Below are positions 25,770-37,680 of a DNA stretch of 64,000 nucleotides, in pieces (position 1 is the stretch's first letter; the number at the start of each line of letters is the position of its first letter). The stretch covers positions 162,548 to 226,547 of the forward strand of contig NZ_JACXAI010000005.1 in NCBI RefSeq assembly GCF_014773385.1. The letters are read 5' to 3'. The notes under the pieces are model-generated. The model had not been told where the DNA came from. It was given only the letters and a program-made list of their open reading frames with translations, and searched no databases. This DNA comes from Metabacillus arenae. GTDB taxonomy: Bacteria > Bacillota > Bacilli > Bacillales > Bacillaceae. Made by a program: the position numbers and the translations under genes.

Positions 25770-26089
25770 AATAGTGACAATAATTAGCGCAATTTGTCAT
25801 TATCTGGTTCTGATTTGAAATGCCATAAAAGGGAAATAAAAAGAGGAATTTAAAATTTTTGTTCGAAATTTAAAATAAAACTTAAGAAGCAGATAATAAA
25901 AGAGGAGTTAAGATCTGATCTAATAGATTTTGGATGAATAAAGAGTGAAAAGCTTTGGTGACGGCAATTTTTTTAAAAAACTAGAATCAAGTTCGTAAAG
26001 CATAGGACGCCTTGAATCAGATAGGTGTTGGAGCTGGATACGATTACTAATTATAAGATGTTTTAATATACTTAAAATTTTAACTAACA

Positions 26090-26121
26090 AAAAAAAGCAT
26101 AGTGTGAGACCATGCTTTTTT
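26090..26121 (-). terminator. Terminator of the tRNA operon
   Basis: Minus-strand hairpin with arms AAAAAGCATG/CTATGCTTTTT, a seven-base loop and a long T run, seven or so bases after tRNA-Phe. Confidence 0.85.
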
Positions 26122-26125
26122 CAAG

Positions 26126-26198
26126 TGGCTCGGGACGGAATCGAACCGCCGACACAAGGATTTTCAGTCCTTTGCTCTACCAACTGAGCTACCGAGCC
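26126..26198 (-). tRNA. tRNA-Phe (GAA)
   Basis: 73 nt, complete cloverleaf starting GGCTCGGTAGCTCAG, anticodon loop CTGAAAA giving GAA, T-arm GGTTCGATTCC. The 3' CCA is not encoded. Last of three tandem tRNAs. Confidence 0.96.
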
Positions 26199-26349
26199 GT
26201 ATATAATCAAAAATTAAATTCAGTTTGTACTCGCAACCTTCGCCCAAATCTCAGGAATTACTTAGGGTAAAGCCCTTTTTATTTCTTTGTCAGAGCTTTT
26301 TCAATCTGTAATATGAGGCTCTGTCATTGTTCTATTTATGTAAAGAACA

Positions 26350-26421
26350 TGACCCGTACGGGATTCGAACCCGTGTTACCGCCGTGAAAGGGCGGTGTCT
26401 TAACCGCTTGACCAACGGGCC
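26350..26421 (-). tRNA. tRNA-Glu (UUC)
   Basis: 72 nt, starts GGCCCGTTGGTCAAG, anticodon loop CTTTCAC giving TTC, T-arm GGTTCGAATCC. CCA is not encoded. Middle gene of the tRNA group. Confidence 0.96.
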
Positions 26422-26431
26422 ATATAGTAAA

Positions 26432-26507
26432 TGGTGAGCCATGAAGGACTCGAACCTTCGACCCTCTGATTAAAAGTCAGATGCTCTACCAACTGAGCTA
26501 ATGGCTC
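26432..26507 (-). tRNA. tRNA-Lys (UUU)
   Basis: 76 nt including an encoded CCA. Starts GAGCCATTAGCTCAG, anticodon loop CTTTTAA giving TTT, T-arm GGTTCGAGTCC. First transcribed of the three tRNAs. Its 5' half and upstream flank are duplicated at about 26631-26683. Confidence 0.96.
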
Positions 26508-26630
26508 ATTTTAATAATGAGTAGCAATATTTTGTTTTGTTCTTGTCGCAGACGTCCTCATCTCAGGAAGCTTATGCAAGAAGCAGCTCGATGAGTACGC
26601 TGATGTTTCGCTCCGCAGCTTACTCGTTCG

Positions 26631-26683
26631 TGCTCTACCAACTGAGCTAATGGCTCATTTTAATAATGAGTAGCAATATTTTT
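26631..26683 (-). pseudogene. Partial duplicate of tRNA-Lys 5' half with flank
   Basis: About 52 bases are identical to 26482-26533: the first 26 nt of tRNA-Lys (acceptor strand plus D arm) and its upstream flank. The anticodon and T arms are replaced by unrelated sequence containing an imperfect hairpin (26593-26627). It cannot fold as a tRNA. A weaker match (CTTGTCGCAG/GGCGTCCTCA) continues upstream. Confidence 0.8.
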
Positions 26684-26699
26684 TTTCACATCTTGTCGC

Positions 26700-27125
26700 A
26701 GGCGTCCTCACCAGCAATTGTAAAGAAAAATAACTTGTCAAACAAGACATTGTTAATGATATCACAAAGTTGATCTATTATACAATAGAATTTTTAAATA
26801 AAAATAATAGATTTTAATTTTGTAGGTAGATGGCTAATCTAGTACAGCAAAAAAATGACATATATTTTCCTCATTTTACCTTTATTGGCGCCAGCATCCC
26901 GATTTCTGGCTTTATCTTAAAATTTATTTGCCGATTCTTTGATTTTAGTGGCCGGATTGGTAATTTTACTTGCTGCAAATCAATTTTATTTACAGTTTAG
27001 CAATTATATTAACCGTTTGCCGATCTTTTGGAGGCTAATCATATTTATTGGCTGGAATAATTTATTACTTACTTATTCAAAGGGATTCTTAAGGAACAAC
27101 ATTTTATAAAAGGAATATAGTCAAA
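26700..27125. other. Intergenic stretch with degenerate short repeats
   Basis: No gene seen. From about 26880 to 27060 motifs such as GCCGATTCTTTGATTTTAG, GGCCGGATTGG and GCCGATCTTTTGG recur irregularly, similar in style to 13778-13985. Confidence 0.35.
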
Positions 27126-27132
27126 AATAAAA

Positions 27133-27176
27133 GAAGAGGGTAACCTGAAGGCTCACCGCCTCCATATCACCCTCCT
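27133..27176 (-). terminator. Terminator of purA
   Basis: Minus-strand GAGGGTGA and ACCCTCTTC arms enclose a loop with an inner pairing (GGCGGTGAGCC), followed by a T-rich tail. Confidence 0.55.
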
Positions 27177-27185
27177 AATAAATAT

Positions 27186-28556
<1,371 letters not shown>

Positions 28557-28564
28557 TCAATGTA

Positions 28565-28608
28565 AAATCCGAACGTTAATATTAATATATTATTAATTTG
28601 TTCGTGTA
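28565..28608 (-). promoter_or_regulatory. PurR operator (two PurBoxes) upstream of purA
   Basis: Inverted half-sites CGAACGTTAAT and ATTAATTTGTTCG about 87-125 bp before the purA start. They match the central CGAA of Bacillus PurBoxes, and purA is a known PurR-regulated gene in B. subtilis. Between 28624 and 28810 a plus-strand frame reads about 58 residues (LLFEKEFNRLRELFLNKHL...) with no start codon, perhaps a relic. Confidence 0.6.
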
Positions 28609-28914
28609 ATTTATAATTCTACCTATCTGTTGTTTGAAAAAGAGTTTAATAGATTAAGAGAATTGTTTCTTAATAAACATTTACAAAATTATTTCTTGGG
28701 AAATGAGAGTGGTGAATCAATATTTGTTAGTCGTTATACTGTAAAAGGTAAAAAAGTGAGGGATGTTACTCTTTTCCATTGTGGTCTAACAAATCCAGAA
28801 CTTTTCTAAATGTATAGAAGGATTAAAAACTTCACAATTGCATGTCTATGTACGACTTTTCCGATCAAATAAATGACTAATACTTTCTTCATAGATCATT
28901 ACAAAAGAATGAAA

Positions 28915-29152
28915 AGCACTGGACGCCCGCTATACGGCGATAAGCATAAGACGAGCCGACAGAAAGGTTGTTCTTTAACCTTTTTGACGGATTAGCTTAT
29001 GACCTAAGGACTGATGGCGCCTGGCCGGCAAAGGCGTCACGGCCTTATGCCTGCTGGCACTTGGACGTCCTGTCCGCCTGCGCTGAACAATAATAACTAA
29101 CTTTAATACGTTAATACTTTAATCTACTTAAACTTTCTGAAATCACAAAAAA
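28915..29152 (+). repeat. Dispersed intergenic repeat, family 1 (copy B) with long tail
   Basis: The fullest copy: GCACTGGACG, GGCGATAAGCATAAGACGAGCC, the hairpin AAAGGTT...AACCTTT, then GACGGATTAGCTTATGACC and TGGCGCCTGG. CATAAG pairs with CTTATG as an outer stem. A 64-base tail (29089-29152) is shared with copy E at 48869-48932 with six differences. Confidence 0.8.
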
Positions 29153-29178
29153 GCTCCTCTGAAATAGAGCAAGCTTTT
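29149..29178 (-). terminator. Terminator of dnaC
   Basis: Minus-strand AAAAAAGCTTGCTCTATTTC hairpin with arms AAGCT(TG)CTCT / AGAG(GA)GCTT and a T7 tail, directly after the dnaC stop. Confidence 0.8.
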
Positions 29179-30543
29179 TTATGCACCAGGCGGAACATCT
29201 GTGTCATCAAATCTCCGTTCTAAATTTACGAATTTGTTGTATTCTTTGACAAACGCAAGGGATACCGTTCCTACTGGGCCATTACGTTGTTTTGCAATAA
29301 TAATTTCAATGATGTTTTTGTTTTCTGATTCCTTATCATAGTAATCGTCACGGTATAAGAATGCGACAATATCTGCATCCTGCTCAATACTTCCTGATTC
29401 ACGGATATCAGACATCATAGGCCGTTTATCTTGTCTTTGTTCAACACCGCGGGAAAGCTGTGATAAGGCGATAACTGGAACCTTAAGCTCACGGGCAAGG
29501 GCCTTCAGTGATCTAGAAATCTCCGAAACTTCCTGCTGACGGTTTTCTCCGCTGCGCCCGCTCCCTTGAATTAATTGCAGGTAATCGATTAAAATCATTC
29601 CTAATCCGCTTTCCTGTTTAAGACGGCGACACTTTGCACGGATTTCACCGACACGAATACCTGGGGTGTCATCTATATATATACCAGCGTTCGACAAACT
29701 GCCCATCGCCATTGTTAGCTTGCCCCAGTCCTCTGGAGTCAAGTTACCAGTCCTTAAATTTTGAGCATTAATGTTTCCCTCTGCACAAAGCATCCGCATT
29801 ACCAGCTGCTCTGCCCCCATCTCCAAACTAAAGATCGCTACGCTCTCATCTGTCTTTGTCGCGACATTTTGGGCAATGTTCAGCGCAAAAGCGGTTTTCC
29901 CGACAGAAGGACGGGCGGCAACAATAATTAAATCGTTTCGCTGAAAGCCGGCTGTCATTCTGTCTAATTCACTAAATCCCGTTGGAATTCCGGTAATTTC
30001 ACCTTTTCGATTATGAAGTAGTTCAATATTGTCATAGGTTTGGACCAAAACGTCCTTAATATTTTGAAAGGCACCCGCATTCTTTCTTTGGGCAACCTCC
30101 ATAATGTTTTTTTCCGCTTCACTTAATACGCTTTCCACTTCATCTTCTCGTGAATATCCATCTTGGGCAATTCCTGTAGCTGTACGAATCAAACGACGCA
30201 GAATGGATTTTTCTTCGACAATTTTCGCGTAATATTCAATATTAGCAGCTGTTGGAACAGAGTTTGCCACATCACTTAAATAAGAAATTCCGCCGATTTC
30301 ATCAAGAAGATCAACATCTGCAAGCTCTGAAGTCACTGTTACTAAATCTACAGGCTCTCCTTTATCAGATAAGGAAAGCATGGCATTATAGATCTTTTGA
30401 TGGGATGCACGATAAAAATCTTCAGGAATTAACAGCTCTGATGCCAGCGTTAAAGCAGAGGGTTCCAAAAATATGGCTCCGATAACTGCTTGTTCTGCCT
30501 CTATATTTTGGGGTGGAATCCGATCATTCATCACTTCATTCAA
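29179..30543 (-). CDS. dnaC: Replicative DNA helicase (DnaB family, DnaC in Bacillus)
   Basis: Hexameric fork helicase. It has an N-terminal DnaB domain (about 8-110: PPQNIEAEQAVIGAIF), a RecA-like ATPase with Walker A ARPSVGKTAFA (about 210), Walker B MILIDYLQLI, and the arginine finger region near QQEVSEISRSLKALA. The 454 residues equal B. subtilis DnaC. It lies between rplI and purA as usual for the family. Confidence 0.98.
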   Translation of the reverse strand: MNEVMNDRIPPQNIEAEQAVIGAIFLEPSALTLASELLIPEDFYRASHQKIYNAMLSLSDKGEPVDLVTVTSELADVDLLDEIGGISYLSDVANSVPTAANIEYYAKIVEEKSILRRLIRTATGIAQDGYSREDEVESVLSEAEKNIMEVAQRKNAGAFQNIKDVLVQTYDNIELLHNRKGEITGIPTGFSELDRMTAGFQRNDLIIVAARPSVGKTAFALNIAQNVATKTDESVAIFSLEMGAEQLVMRMLCAEGNINAQNLRTGNLTPEDWGKLTMAMGSLSNAGIYIDDTPGIRVGEIRAKCRRLKQESGLGMILIDYLQLIQGSGRSGENRQQEVSEISRSLKALARELKVPVIALSQLSRGVEQRQDKRPMMSDIRESGSIEQDADIVAFLYRDDYYDKESENKNIIEIIIAKQRNGPVGTVSLAFVKEYNKFVNLERRFDDTDVPPGA

Positions 30544-30644
30544 AGCTGGTCACCGCCCTCCATTTTAATTAATAAAAAACCCTATCCTATACACTATAGG
30601 GGAAACACAGGAATCATCAAGTAGAAGATATTCCCTGTCATTCT

Positions 30645-30712
30645 GGAAGTGAGAAGTGAGAGGTGAGAATGGATGAAATCGGCGAACAAGCCGATTTCTT
30701 ATTCAATACCTC
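30645..30712 (+). repeat. Dispersed intergenic repeat, family 2 (copy I)
   Basis: GAAGTGAGAAGTGAGAGGTG followed by a hairpin with arms AAATCGGC/GCCGATTT. Copies at 48348-48416 and (inverted) 50541-50597. Confidence 0.65.
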
Positions 30713-30736
30713 TACAAATATTTCAAAATTAGCGCG

Positions 30737-30825
30737 TTGTCCAACCTAGGGCAAGCACAAGAAGATCTGATAAAAGTTTTTCTTTAACCTTCTCAGGGTG
30801 ATAGGCGCTGCAGTTGAACAATTTA
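30737..30825 (+). repeat. Dispersed intergenic repeat, family 1 (copy C)
   Basis: Degenerate copy with GGGCAAGCACAAGAAG, the TTTTTCTTTAACCTTCTCAG core and TAGGCGCTGCAGTTGAACA at the right. The rest of the 30544-31098 gap contains no gene I can support. Confidence 0.55.
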
Positions 30826-31098
30826 TAACATTCTTTTACAATTAATTGTTTATTTCACATAATGGAAGTAGGAGGCGTTTTGAAAAGCCCAGAATAGCGT
30901 GAGACAGGCCTCATAGAAGGGGATTTTTTCTTTCTCAAAGCCTTTGCCCCTAATTGAGCCAGCCTCAAGGCGAGCCTCACTGTGAATGTAATTCGAATTT
31001 TAAAACGTCACTTCATGAAATAAATAACATCCTAAACTATTGGCTAATGCGATGGACCTGCACAAAAATCTAGAAGCAACGTAAATCTAATAGGCAAG

Positions 31099-31131
31099 AA
31101 AATAAAAGGCGAGGTTATCGCCTTTTATTTT
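31099..31131 (-). terminator. Terminator of rplI
   Basis: Perfect 14-base arms AAAATAAAAGGCGA/TCGCCTTTTATTTT with a five-base loop; the symmetry could make it work in both directions. Confidence 0.85.
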
Positions 31132-31136
31132 GCTGA

Positions 31137-31586
31137 TTATGCTTGTTCTTTAACGTGAACCTTTAGTAGGGCTGTTACTTCAGAATGGAGCTTGACAGGT
31201 ACATTTGTGTAACCAAGAGCTCGAATTGCCTCAGGAAGTTCTATTTTTCGTTTATCAACCTTGATATTGTGTGCCTTTTTAAGTTCTTCCGCAATTTGTT
31301 TGCTCGTAATAGAACCGAATAAACGGCCGCCTTCACCAGATTTAGCTTGAAACTCAACCGTTAAGGATTCTAGAGTTTCCTTTAGTTCCTTTGCATGTTC
31401 AAGTTCTTCTGTTGCTTCTTTCTTTTCCTTGTTTTTTTGGGCTTCTAACGATTTGACATTGGCATTATTTGCTTCAACAGCAAGCCCCTGTTTAATTAGG
31501 AAGTTGTGAGCATATCCGTCAGCAACGTTTTTTACATCCCCTTTTTTTCCTTTACCTTTAACATCCTTTAGAAAAATAACTTTCAT
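31137..31586 (-). CDS. rplI: 50S ribosomal protein L9
   Basis: Binds 23S rRNA domain V. N-terminal [21 protein letters not shown] is the L9 signature, followed by the long central helix and the C-terminal domain. 149 residues, family length. It overlaps the gdpP stop by four bases (ATGA-type junction), so it is translated from the yybS-gdpP-rplI message. Confidence 0.98.
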   Translation of the reverse strand: MKVIFLKDVKGKGKKGDVKNVADGYAHNFLIKQGLAVEANNANVKSLEAQKNKEKKEATEELEHAKELKETLESLTVEFQAKSGEGGRLFGSITSKQIAEELKKAHNIKVDKRKIELPEAIRALGYTNVPVKLHSEVTALLKVHVKEQA

Positions 31587-33559
31587 GATTTTGTTCCTCC
31601 TTCAAGATATTCCAAGATCGCCGTTTTTAATTGACTTTCTGTCTGTAAAATCGTAATTCCTTGCATTTGAGTGGCCGCATTTGATAAATGACCGCCTCCA
31701 TCTAAAGCTTCCATAATCACTTGGACATTGATATCTCCAAGAGATCGGGCACTTATACTGACCAGATCCTCACTTCGACGTGCAATGACAAAAGAAGCAA
31801 TAACTCCATTCATTGTAAGTAATGTATCTGCTGCTTGCGCAATTATTACTTGCTCAAAGAAGTCTCCCTCATCAGATGATTTTGCGATAGCAATACCATC
31901 TTTAAACATTTCTGCATTTTGAATAAGCTTCGCACGCTTCACATAAGTCTCAATATTTTCCTTCATAAACTTCTGGACAAGAACGGTGTCAGCACCCTTT
32001 CCCCTCAAATACGAGGCGGCATCAAATGTTCTTGATCCTGTTCTTAATGTAAAGCTTTTTGTATCTACGATAATCCCTGCTAATAAAGATGTGGCTTCAA
32101 TCATATTCATTTTTAATTGTTTCGGCTGGTACTCAAGCAGCTCTGTCACAAGCTCGGCTGTGGAGGATGCATAAGGCTCCATATAGACGAGCAGAGGGTC
32201 TTTAATAAAGTCTTCTCCTCTTCGGTGATGATCAATGACAACAATATGATCAAGTCTATTTACGAGGCGTTCATCAATAACAAGAGAAGGTTTGTGTGTA
32301 TCAACTACAACAAGAAGGGTATCATCGGTTGAAATTTCATAGGCTTCCTCAGGAGTGATAAATCTTGACCATAATTCAGAATGCTGTTTTACTTCATCTA
32401 ACAACCGTTTCACACTTGAATCGATTTCCTTCGGATCCAGTACAATAAAACCATCTTTATTATTGACTTGAGCTACCTTCAAGATCCCAATTGCAGCCCC
32501 GATCGCATCCATATCTGGATATTTGTGTCCCATAATAAGAACCTTATCGCTTTGTGAGATAATCTCTTTAAGAGCATGAGAAATGACACGGGCTCGCACT
32601 CGGGTTCTTTTTTCCATTGGGTTTGTTTTGCCGCCAAAAAATTTCACTTTCCCATTCGGCTGTTTGATAGCTACTTGATCTCCGCCTCTTCCAAGCGCAA
32701 GATCCAAGCTGGATTGTGCAAAATCACCTAATTCTGCCAATGATTGAATTCCAGCGCCAATTCCAATGCTTAAGGTTAAAGAGACATTTTGCATTGTTGT
32801 CTTTTCACGAACTTCATCTAATATAGAAAACTTTGACTTTTCCAAGCTGGTTAATATATTTTCATTTAGTACACCAATAAATCTTTCAGAAGAGATTCTT
32901 TTTAAAAAGATCCCATAATCTGTTGCCCATTTGTTCAATAAAGAGGTCACTTCACTATTGATTGTACTTCTCGTCTGATCGTCCATCCCTTGGGTAATCT
33001 CATCATAATTATCAAGAAAAATAAAGGCAAGGACTGTCTGTTCATCTTCATACTGCTTCTCAATTTCAATTTGCTCTGTTACATCAAAAAAATATAACAA
33101 CCGTTCCTCTCTTTTAATAATCACCTTAAATTTCCGCTCATATAAGTTGATTGTTTCCATGTCGATTTCTTGTTTAATTAAAGGAATGAGAGAGTCTGCC
33201 AAATCATAAAGGGATCTGCCCACCAATGTATCTTCATCAAAGCAAGTAGCCATAAATGGGTTCGTCCATTCGACATAATGGTTATCATTATATAACAAAA
33301 TTCCTATCGGCATCTCCATGAGGGCTTCCTCACCGACTTTTTTAAGCCGATAAGAAAGGGTTGAAATATAATCTTCCATTTCAGATTTAATTTTTAAATC
33401 GGCATGTTTCAGAAAGAAGAGAATCAGCAACAAGATGACTATTCCAGATACCCCAATGATCCAGTTGAAATACAGGAGAAAAATGGTTGCGATCACTGTC
33501 ACGCCGATTAGTGCATATACAGGGTACCTGAACAATGGCTTATCGTAAAAACTAGGCAT
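31583..33559 (-). CDS. gdpP: Cyclic-di-AMP phosphodiesterase GdpP (YybT)
   Basis: Hydrolyses c-di-AMP to pApA. Layout: two membrane helices (about 12-50), a PAS domain (about 60-150, haem-binding in relatives), a degenerate GGDEF domain (about 170-305), and DHH/DHHA1 with [24 protein letters not shown] and the C-terminal [12 protein letters not shown]. 658 residues as in B. subtilis. It sits between yybS and rplI, the standard order. Confidence 0.97.
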   Translation of the reverse strand: MPSFYDKPLFRYPVYALIGVTVIATIFLLYFNWIIGVSGIVILLLILFFLKHADLKIKSEMEDYISTLSYRLKKVGEEALMEMPIGILLYNDNHYVEWTNPFMATCFDEDTLVGRSLYDLADSLIPLIKQEIDMETINLYERKFKVIIKREERLLYFFDVTEQIEIEKQYEDEQTVLAFIFLDNYDEITQGMDDQTRSTINSEVTSLLNKWATDYGIFLKRISSERFIGVLNENILTSLEKSKFSILDEVREKTTMQNVSLTLSIGIGAGIQSLAELGDFAQSSLDLALGRGGDQVAIKQPNGKVKFFGGKTNPMEKRTRVRARVISHALKEIISQSDKVLIMGHKYPDMDAIGAAIGILKVAQVNNKDGFIVLDPKEIDSSVKRLLDEVKQHSELWSRFITPEEAYEISTDDTLLVVVDTHKPSLVIDERLVNRLDHIVVIDHHRRGEDFIKDPLLVYMEPYASSTAELVTELLEYQPKQLKMNMIEATSLLAGIIVDTKSFTLRTGSRTFDAASYLRGKGADTVLVQKFMKENIETYVKRAKLIQNAEMFKDGIAIAKSSDEGDFFEQVIIAQAADTLLTMNGVIASFVIARRSEDLVSISARSLGDINVQVIMEALDGGGHLSNAATQMQGITILQTESQLKTAILEYLEGGTKS

Positions 33560-33595
33560 TCTTGTCAGCTCCTCGTAACAGTGGATGAAATCATG

Positions 33596-34522
33596 TTATT
33601 TCCCTACTTGTTTAATCCGCGTTCTCAAGTTAAAGCCTAAATCAATTATACCTAATATCCTCACAATTTGTTGTAAAAACGGGAGGATTATTGAAAAGAC
33701 GGTCACAAGAATAGGTAGTGCTTTCGAAACTTTTTTATGATGACTGTAAAAATAAACGAAAGAAAGACCTTGAACTGTCATTGCAAAATTTAATACATAA
33801 TATACATTTAATGCAGCAATATACCAGTAGCTTCCTTTTTCTAAATTAAAAAGCATCAGAATCGTTGCTATTAGATAATACCAAATTAAATTTTTGGGGA
33901 GACTCCATTCCCGAAAAGGTGGCAAAGGCTGGATTTGCACCTTTAAACGCCTTAACATAAGGGAACAAATTAAGTGTGTAATAAAGGAAAGAATCACACC
34001 GGTAATGACAAACACACTAGGAAACATGTATTCCGCAGTTTGAAGCTGCTCCTTTAGTAGCTTTAATTGTTCATCTCCTATATCCTGCCCCATTGATTGA
34101 AATAATGAGATAGATTGTTGGAAAGATTCTTCAATTAGCCCCGGGATATCAATTTGCAAAAAAGCGATAACCGCACTGTAAAGAATGGCGGTTGTTACAA
34201 AATAGGAGAGAGACCCTGCAATAATAGCAGACATCGTTTGATTTTTTTTATAATAATGCCCCATAAGAATACCAGCTGTTGCAAAAATTAGTGTCGTTCC
34301 AATACCGCTCACGTTTGCAATAAGCATAGAAAGCAGCAGGGAGGCAAAATAGACTAATAGGGATTGCTTAATACTGTAACGGTAAGCAATTATGATGAAA
34401 GGCAGTGCCAATCCAAACATAAGAACTACTCCAATGACTGGTATGTATATCACTAAAAAGAGCAATACAGCATAGAGCGCTAATAGCACAGCACCCTCTG
34501 TAAGGAAGTTTGTCTGTTTCAC
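33596..34522 (-). CDS. yybS: YybS-family (DUF2232) membrane protein
   Basis: 308 residues with about eight hydrophobic segments, several at 10-95 and a cluster at 165-290, typical of DUF2232. Function is not established; transporter-like substrate-binding subunits have been suggested for the fold. It is always found upstream of gdpP in Bacillaceae and lies 36 bases from it here, which suggests a shared message. Confidence 0.9.
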   Translation of the reverse strand: MKQTNFLTEGAVLLALYAVLLFLVIYIPVIGVVLMFGLALPFIIIAYRYSIKQSLLVYFASLLLSMLIANVSGIGTTLIFATAGILMGHYYKKNQTMSAIIAGSLSYFVTTAILYSAVIAFLQIDIPGLIEESFQQSISLFQSMGQDIGDEQLKLLKEQLQTAEYMFPSVFVITGVILSFITHLICSLMLRRLKVQIQPLPPFREWSLPKNLIWYYLIATILMLFNLEKGSYWYIAALNVYYVLNFAMTVQGLSFVYFYSHHKKVSKALPILVTVFSIILPFLQQIVRILGIIDLGFNLRTRIKQVGK

Positions 34523-34842
34523 ATTTTCACCTCATCAATCTTAACACGATGCTAATCTTCTCGTATAATCCCCCAGAATAAAAACAGTCCAAGATTATTG
34601 TATGACACTTTCAGCTAATAAATCAAATAAAGTGAAACATTCGTGAAGGGTATGATGCAAGGAAAGTAATAGAGAAGTTTGTTCTGAAGGTTGATCGATG
34701 AGGTTTTTCTGTCAGAAGATAAGAGGATAAAAAGATGGGTAATAAACTCGACAGAAAAAAAATCTTCATCAATGGGGTTTGACTGCCAAAATAAAAAAAG
34801 CAGAAAATCTGCGTGACCTTGGTTCAGGTTTATTTCCGCGAT

Positions 34843-34876
34843 ACAAAACAAAGCAGCAGGAAACGGTCCTGCTGCT
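34843..34876 (-). terminator. Terminator of the rpsF-ssb-rpsR operon
   Basis: Minus-strand arms AGCAGCAGG/CCTGCTGCT with a seven-base loop, followed by TTGTTTTG. The rest of 34523-34842 holds no credible gene. Confidence 0.85.
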
Positions 34877-34886
34877 AAGGTTTTCA

Positions 34887-35138
<252 letters not shown>

Positions 35139-35155
35139 TCAACATAGATTATTTA

Positions 35156-35644
35156 TTAAAACGGTAAATCATCGTCTGAAATATCAATCGGTTTTCCATC
35201 GTTAGCAAATGGATCATTATCAAAGCTTGTATGACCTTGATTGTTTCGCTGGTTTTGATTCTGATCAGAACCAAATGCATTTCTGTTATTAGATCCACCG
35301 CCATAATTGTTTCCGCCGCTGCTGTTCTTAGGTTCTAAGAACTGAACACTATCAGCTACGACTTCAGTCACATAAACGCGTTTGCCTGTTTGATCTTCAT
35401 AGTTTCGTGTTTGAAGGCGGCCATCCACGCCTGCCAAGCTTCCCTTTTTCAGAAAGTTTGCTACGTTCTCAGCTGGTCTGCGCCAAATTACACAGTTAAT
35501 GAAGTCAGCTTCACGTTCCCCTTGCTGATTCGTAAATTGGCGATTCACTGCAAGAGTAAATGTTGCTACAGCTACACCATTCGGGGTATAACGCAATTCT
35601 GGATCTTTTGTAAGTCTTCCGACTAATACGACTCTATTGATCAT
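35156..35644 (-). CDS. ssb: Single-stranded DNA-binding protein
   Basis: OB-fold N-terminus ([20 protein letters not shown], then [21 protein letters not shown]), a Gly/Asn-rich disordered linker, and the conserved acidic tip ISDDDLPF used to recruit repair and fork proteins. ATG at 35644 (AAGGATGG upstream) gives 162 residues. Cotranscribed between the S6 and S18 genes. Confidence 0.97.
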   Translation of the reverse strand: MINRVVLVGRLTKDPELRYTPNGVAVATFTLAVNRQFTNQQGEREADFINCVIWRRPAENVANFLKKGSLAGVDGRLQTRNYEDQTGKRVYVTEVVADSVQFLEPKNSSGGNNYGGGSNNRNAFGSDQNQNQRNNQGHTSFDNDPFANDGKPIDISDDDLPF

Positions 35645-35684
35645 AATCAAGACCATCCTTTGCTTGATATTTTGATCGATTTGA

Positions 35685-35972
35685 TTATTCTTCTTCTTTT
35701 ACAACGATATGACGAATGATGTCGTCATTGATTTTCGCTAAACGATCGAATTCTTGAACTGCTTCAGTGTTTGCTTGGGCTTTCAAGATCATATAGAAGC
35801 CGTCACGGAAATCATTGATTTCATATGCTAAGCGACGTTTTCCCCATTCTTTCGTCTCATTAATCTCCGCACCATTTTCAGTTAAAACGCCATTAAAACG
35901 TTCTACAAGAGCTTTTTTAGCCTCGTCCTCAATGTTTGGGCGGATGATATACATAATTTCGTATTTTCTCAT
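35685..35972 (-). CDS. rpsF: 30S ribosomal protein S6
   Basis: 95 residues beginning [20 protein letters not shown], with the ferredoxin-like core and [18 protein letters not shown]. First gene of rpsF-ssb-rpsR. AAAGGAGGTG ribosome binding site. Confidence 0.98.
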   Translation of the reverse strand: MRKYEIMYIIRPNIEDEAKKALVERFNGVLTENGAEINETKEWGKRRLAYEINDFRDGFYMILKAQANTEAVQEFDRLAKINDDIIRHIVVKEEE

Positions 35973-35984
35973 CTTTTCGCACCT

Positions 35985-36022
35985 CCTTTTGGTCTAAACG
36001 GCCCATAATGGGCAAGGAGCAA
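35985..36022 (-). promoter_or_regulatory. Probable S6:S18-binding mRNA leader
   Basis: Just before the rpsF binding site the minus strand reads GCCCATTATGGGCCG, then TTTAGACC. This is a stem-loop followed by CCG-N4-ACC-like bases, resembling the S6:S18 recognition motif described for rpsF leaders in many bacteria. It would let excess S6:S18 repress translation. Confidence 0.5.
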
Positions 36023-36237
36023 TATTTATATTACTCACAATTTTACATTATACCAACTTTTATTTCATAGTGCAATAGCATAGACATTGATTGTTTTCGT
36101 AAACTTCGACGTCATTCAAACAGAGTTAATCACTCTAAAATCTTTGTTTCCCATAGAGTAAGAAGGGAAACAGGAGAGATATTGATTTTCTTTGTTTAAC
36201 GTTCGTTCAAAAAAGAAACAATCATTCAGAAAAGAGC

Positions 36238-37338
36238 TTAGACATTAAAACGGAAATGAATAACATCCCCATCTTTTACTTCGTATTCTTTCCCCTCTAA
36301 ACGAACTTTCCCTGCTTCCCGTGCAGCCGTCATCGTACCTGCTGCTAATAAATCATCATAGGCTACCGTTTCGGCACGGATGAAGCCTCGTTCAAAATCT
36401 GTATGAATGACACCGGCACAAGCAGGTGCTTTCATCCCTTTACGGAATGTCCAAGCACGTACTTCCTGGACACCTGCAGTGAAATAAGTAGCCAGCCCAA
36501 GTAAATGATAAGCGGCATTAATTAATTGATCTAAGCCTGATTCCTCTATTCCAAGTTCTTCAAGGAACATCGCTTTTTCTTCTCCATCAAGCTCAGCAAT
36601 TTCTGATTCAATTTTGGCACATATGACAATTACTTTAGCATTTTCATTGCTTGCAAATTCGCGAACTTGTTGTACATAAGAATTTCCAGATGGATCTGCT
36701 ACCTCATCTTCACTTACATTTGCTACATACAAAACAGGCTTGATTGTTAGAAGATGAAGCTGCTTCACAAGCTTAAGCTGTTCTTCAGTAAATTCAACAG
36801 CTCTTGCTGGCCTTTCATTTTCGAATGCCTCTTTTAATTTTGACAACACTTCAAACTCATATGAAGCAGCTTTATCTTTTTGTTTTGCTAACTTTTCAAC
36901 TCTGCCGATACGTTTATCTACTGTCTCTAAGTCTGCTAAAATTAACTCTAAATTAATCGTTTCAATATCAGAGACAGGATCAACATTCCCTGAGACGTGT
37001 GTAATGTTATCATCAGCAAAACACCTCACAACGTGGCAAATTGCATCGACCTGACGAATGTGAGAAAGGAATTTATTACCAAGACCTTCTCCTTTACTCG
37101 CGCCTTTTACAATCCCAGCAATATCTGTAAATTCAAAAGCGGTTGGAACCGTTTTTTTCGGTTGAACTAGTTCAGTAAGCTTTTGCAGACGAACATCTGG
37201 TACTTCCACTATTCCAACATTTGGATCGATAGTACAAAAAGGATAATTTGCTGATTCAGCTCCAGCTTGAGTAATAGCATTAAATAAAGTAGATTTTCCT
37301 ACGTTTGGTAGACCGACAATTCCTGCAGTCAGTGCCAT
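36238..37338 (-). CDS. ychF: Ribosome-associated ATPase/GTPase YchF (Obg family)
   Basis: 366 residues. G1 [15 protein letters not shown], switch region [11 protein letters not shown]3 [20 protein letters not shown], then a coiled-coil insertion (about 130-200) and a C-terminal TGS domain ending [15 protein letters not shown]. The family prefers ATP because the usual G4 motif is altered. It is the standard neighbour of rpsF in Bacillus (yyaF). Confidence 0.97.
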   Translation of the reverse strand: MALTAGIVGLPNVGKSTLFNAITQAGAESANYPFCTIDPNVGIVEVPDVRLQKLTELVQPKKTVPTAFEFTDIAGIVKGASKGEGLGNKFLSHIRQVDAICHVVRCFADDNITHVSGNVDPVSDIETINLELILADLETVDKRIGRVEKLAKQKDKAASYEFEVLSKLKEAFENERPARAVEFTEEQLKLVKQLHLLTIKPVLYVANVSEDEVADPSGNSYVQQVREFASNENAKVIVICAKIESEIAELDGEEKAMFLEELGIEESGLDQLINAAYHLLGLATYFTAGVQEVRAWTFRKGMKAPACAGVIHTDFERGFIRAETVAYDDLLAAGTMTAAREAGKVRLEGKEYEVKDGDVIHFRFNV

Positions 37339-37482
37339 AATTTCAACTCCTCTATAATAAACATCATCATCGATTCATTTCCGATTCTGACCAATCTTTC
37401 ACAATTATATGGACTATATATGAAAAGCGCAAGAGAGGGTCCAGGTACTTTTGGTACCTGGTACCCAAGAAAGCAAGCTCTG

Positions 37483-37680
37483 CTATTCTTCGTGTTTTAC
37501 CAGCACCTTCTTCATTTTTCGTGAAAATTCCCTGCGAGGTATCATTACACTATGGGAACAGCCTTCACATTTAATTCTTATATCCATTCCCATTCGGATA
37601 ATTTTCCAGCGATTAGCGCCGCAAGGGTGCTGTTTTTTCATTTCTACTATATCGTTTAAGCCGAACTCTTTTTCGATCAT
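37483..37680 (-). CDS. yyzM: DUF951 family protein (YyzM-like)
   Basis: 65 residues with the family signature: D-x-VEMKKQHPCGANRWKI, a central RMGMDIRIKCEGC, and VMIPRREF. The two Cys pairs (HPCG, CEGC) may bind zinc. The gene overlaps the start of the MscS gene (stop/start in four bases), a conserved pairing in Firmicutes. Function unknown. Confidence 0.92.
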   Translation of the reverse strand: MIEKEFGLNDIVEMKKQHPCGANRWKIIRMGMDIRIKCEGCSHSVMIPRREFSRKMKKVLVKHEE

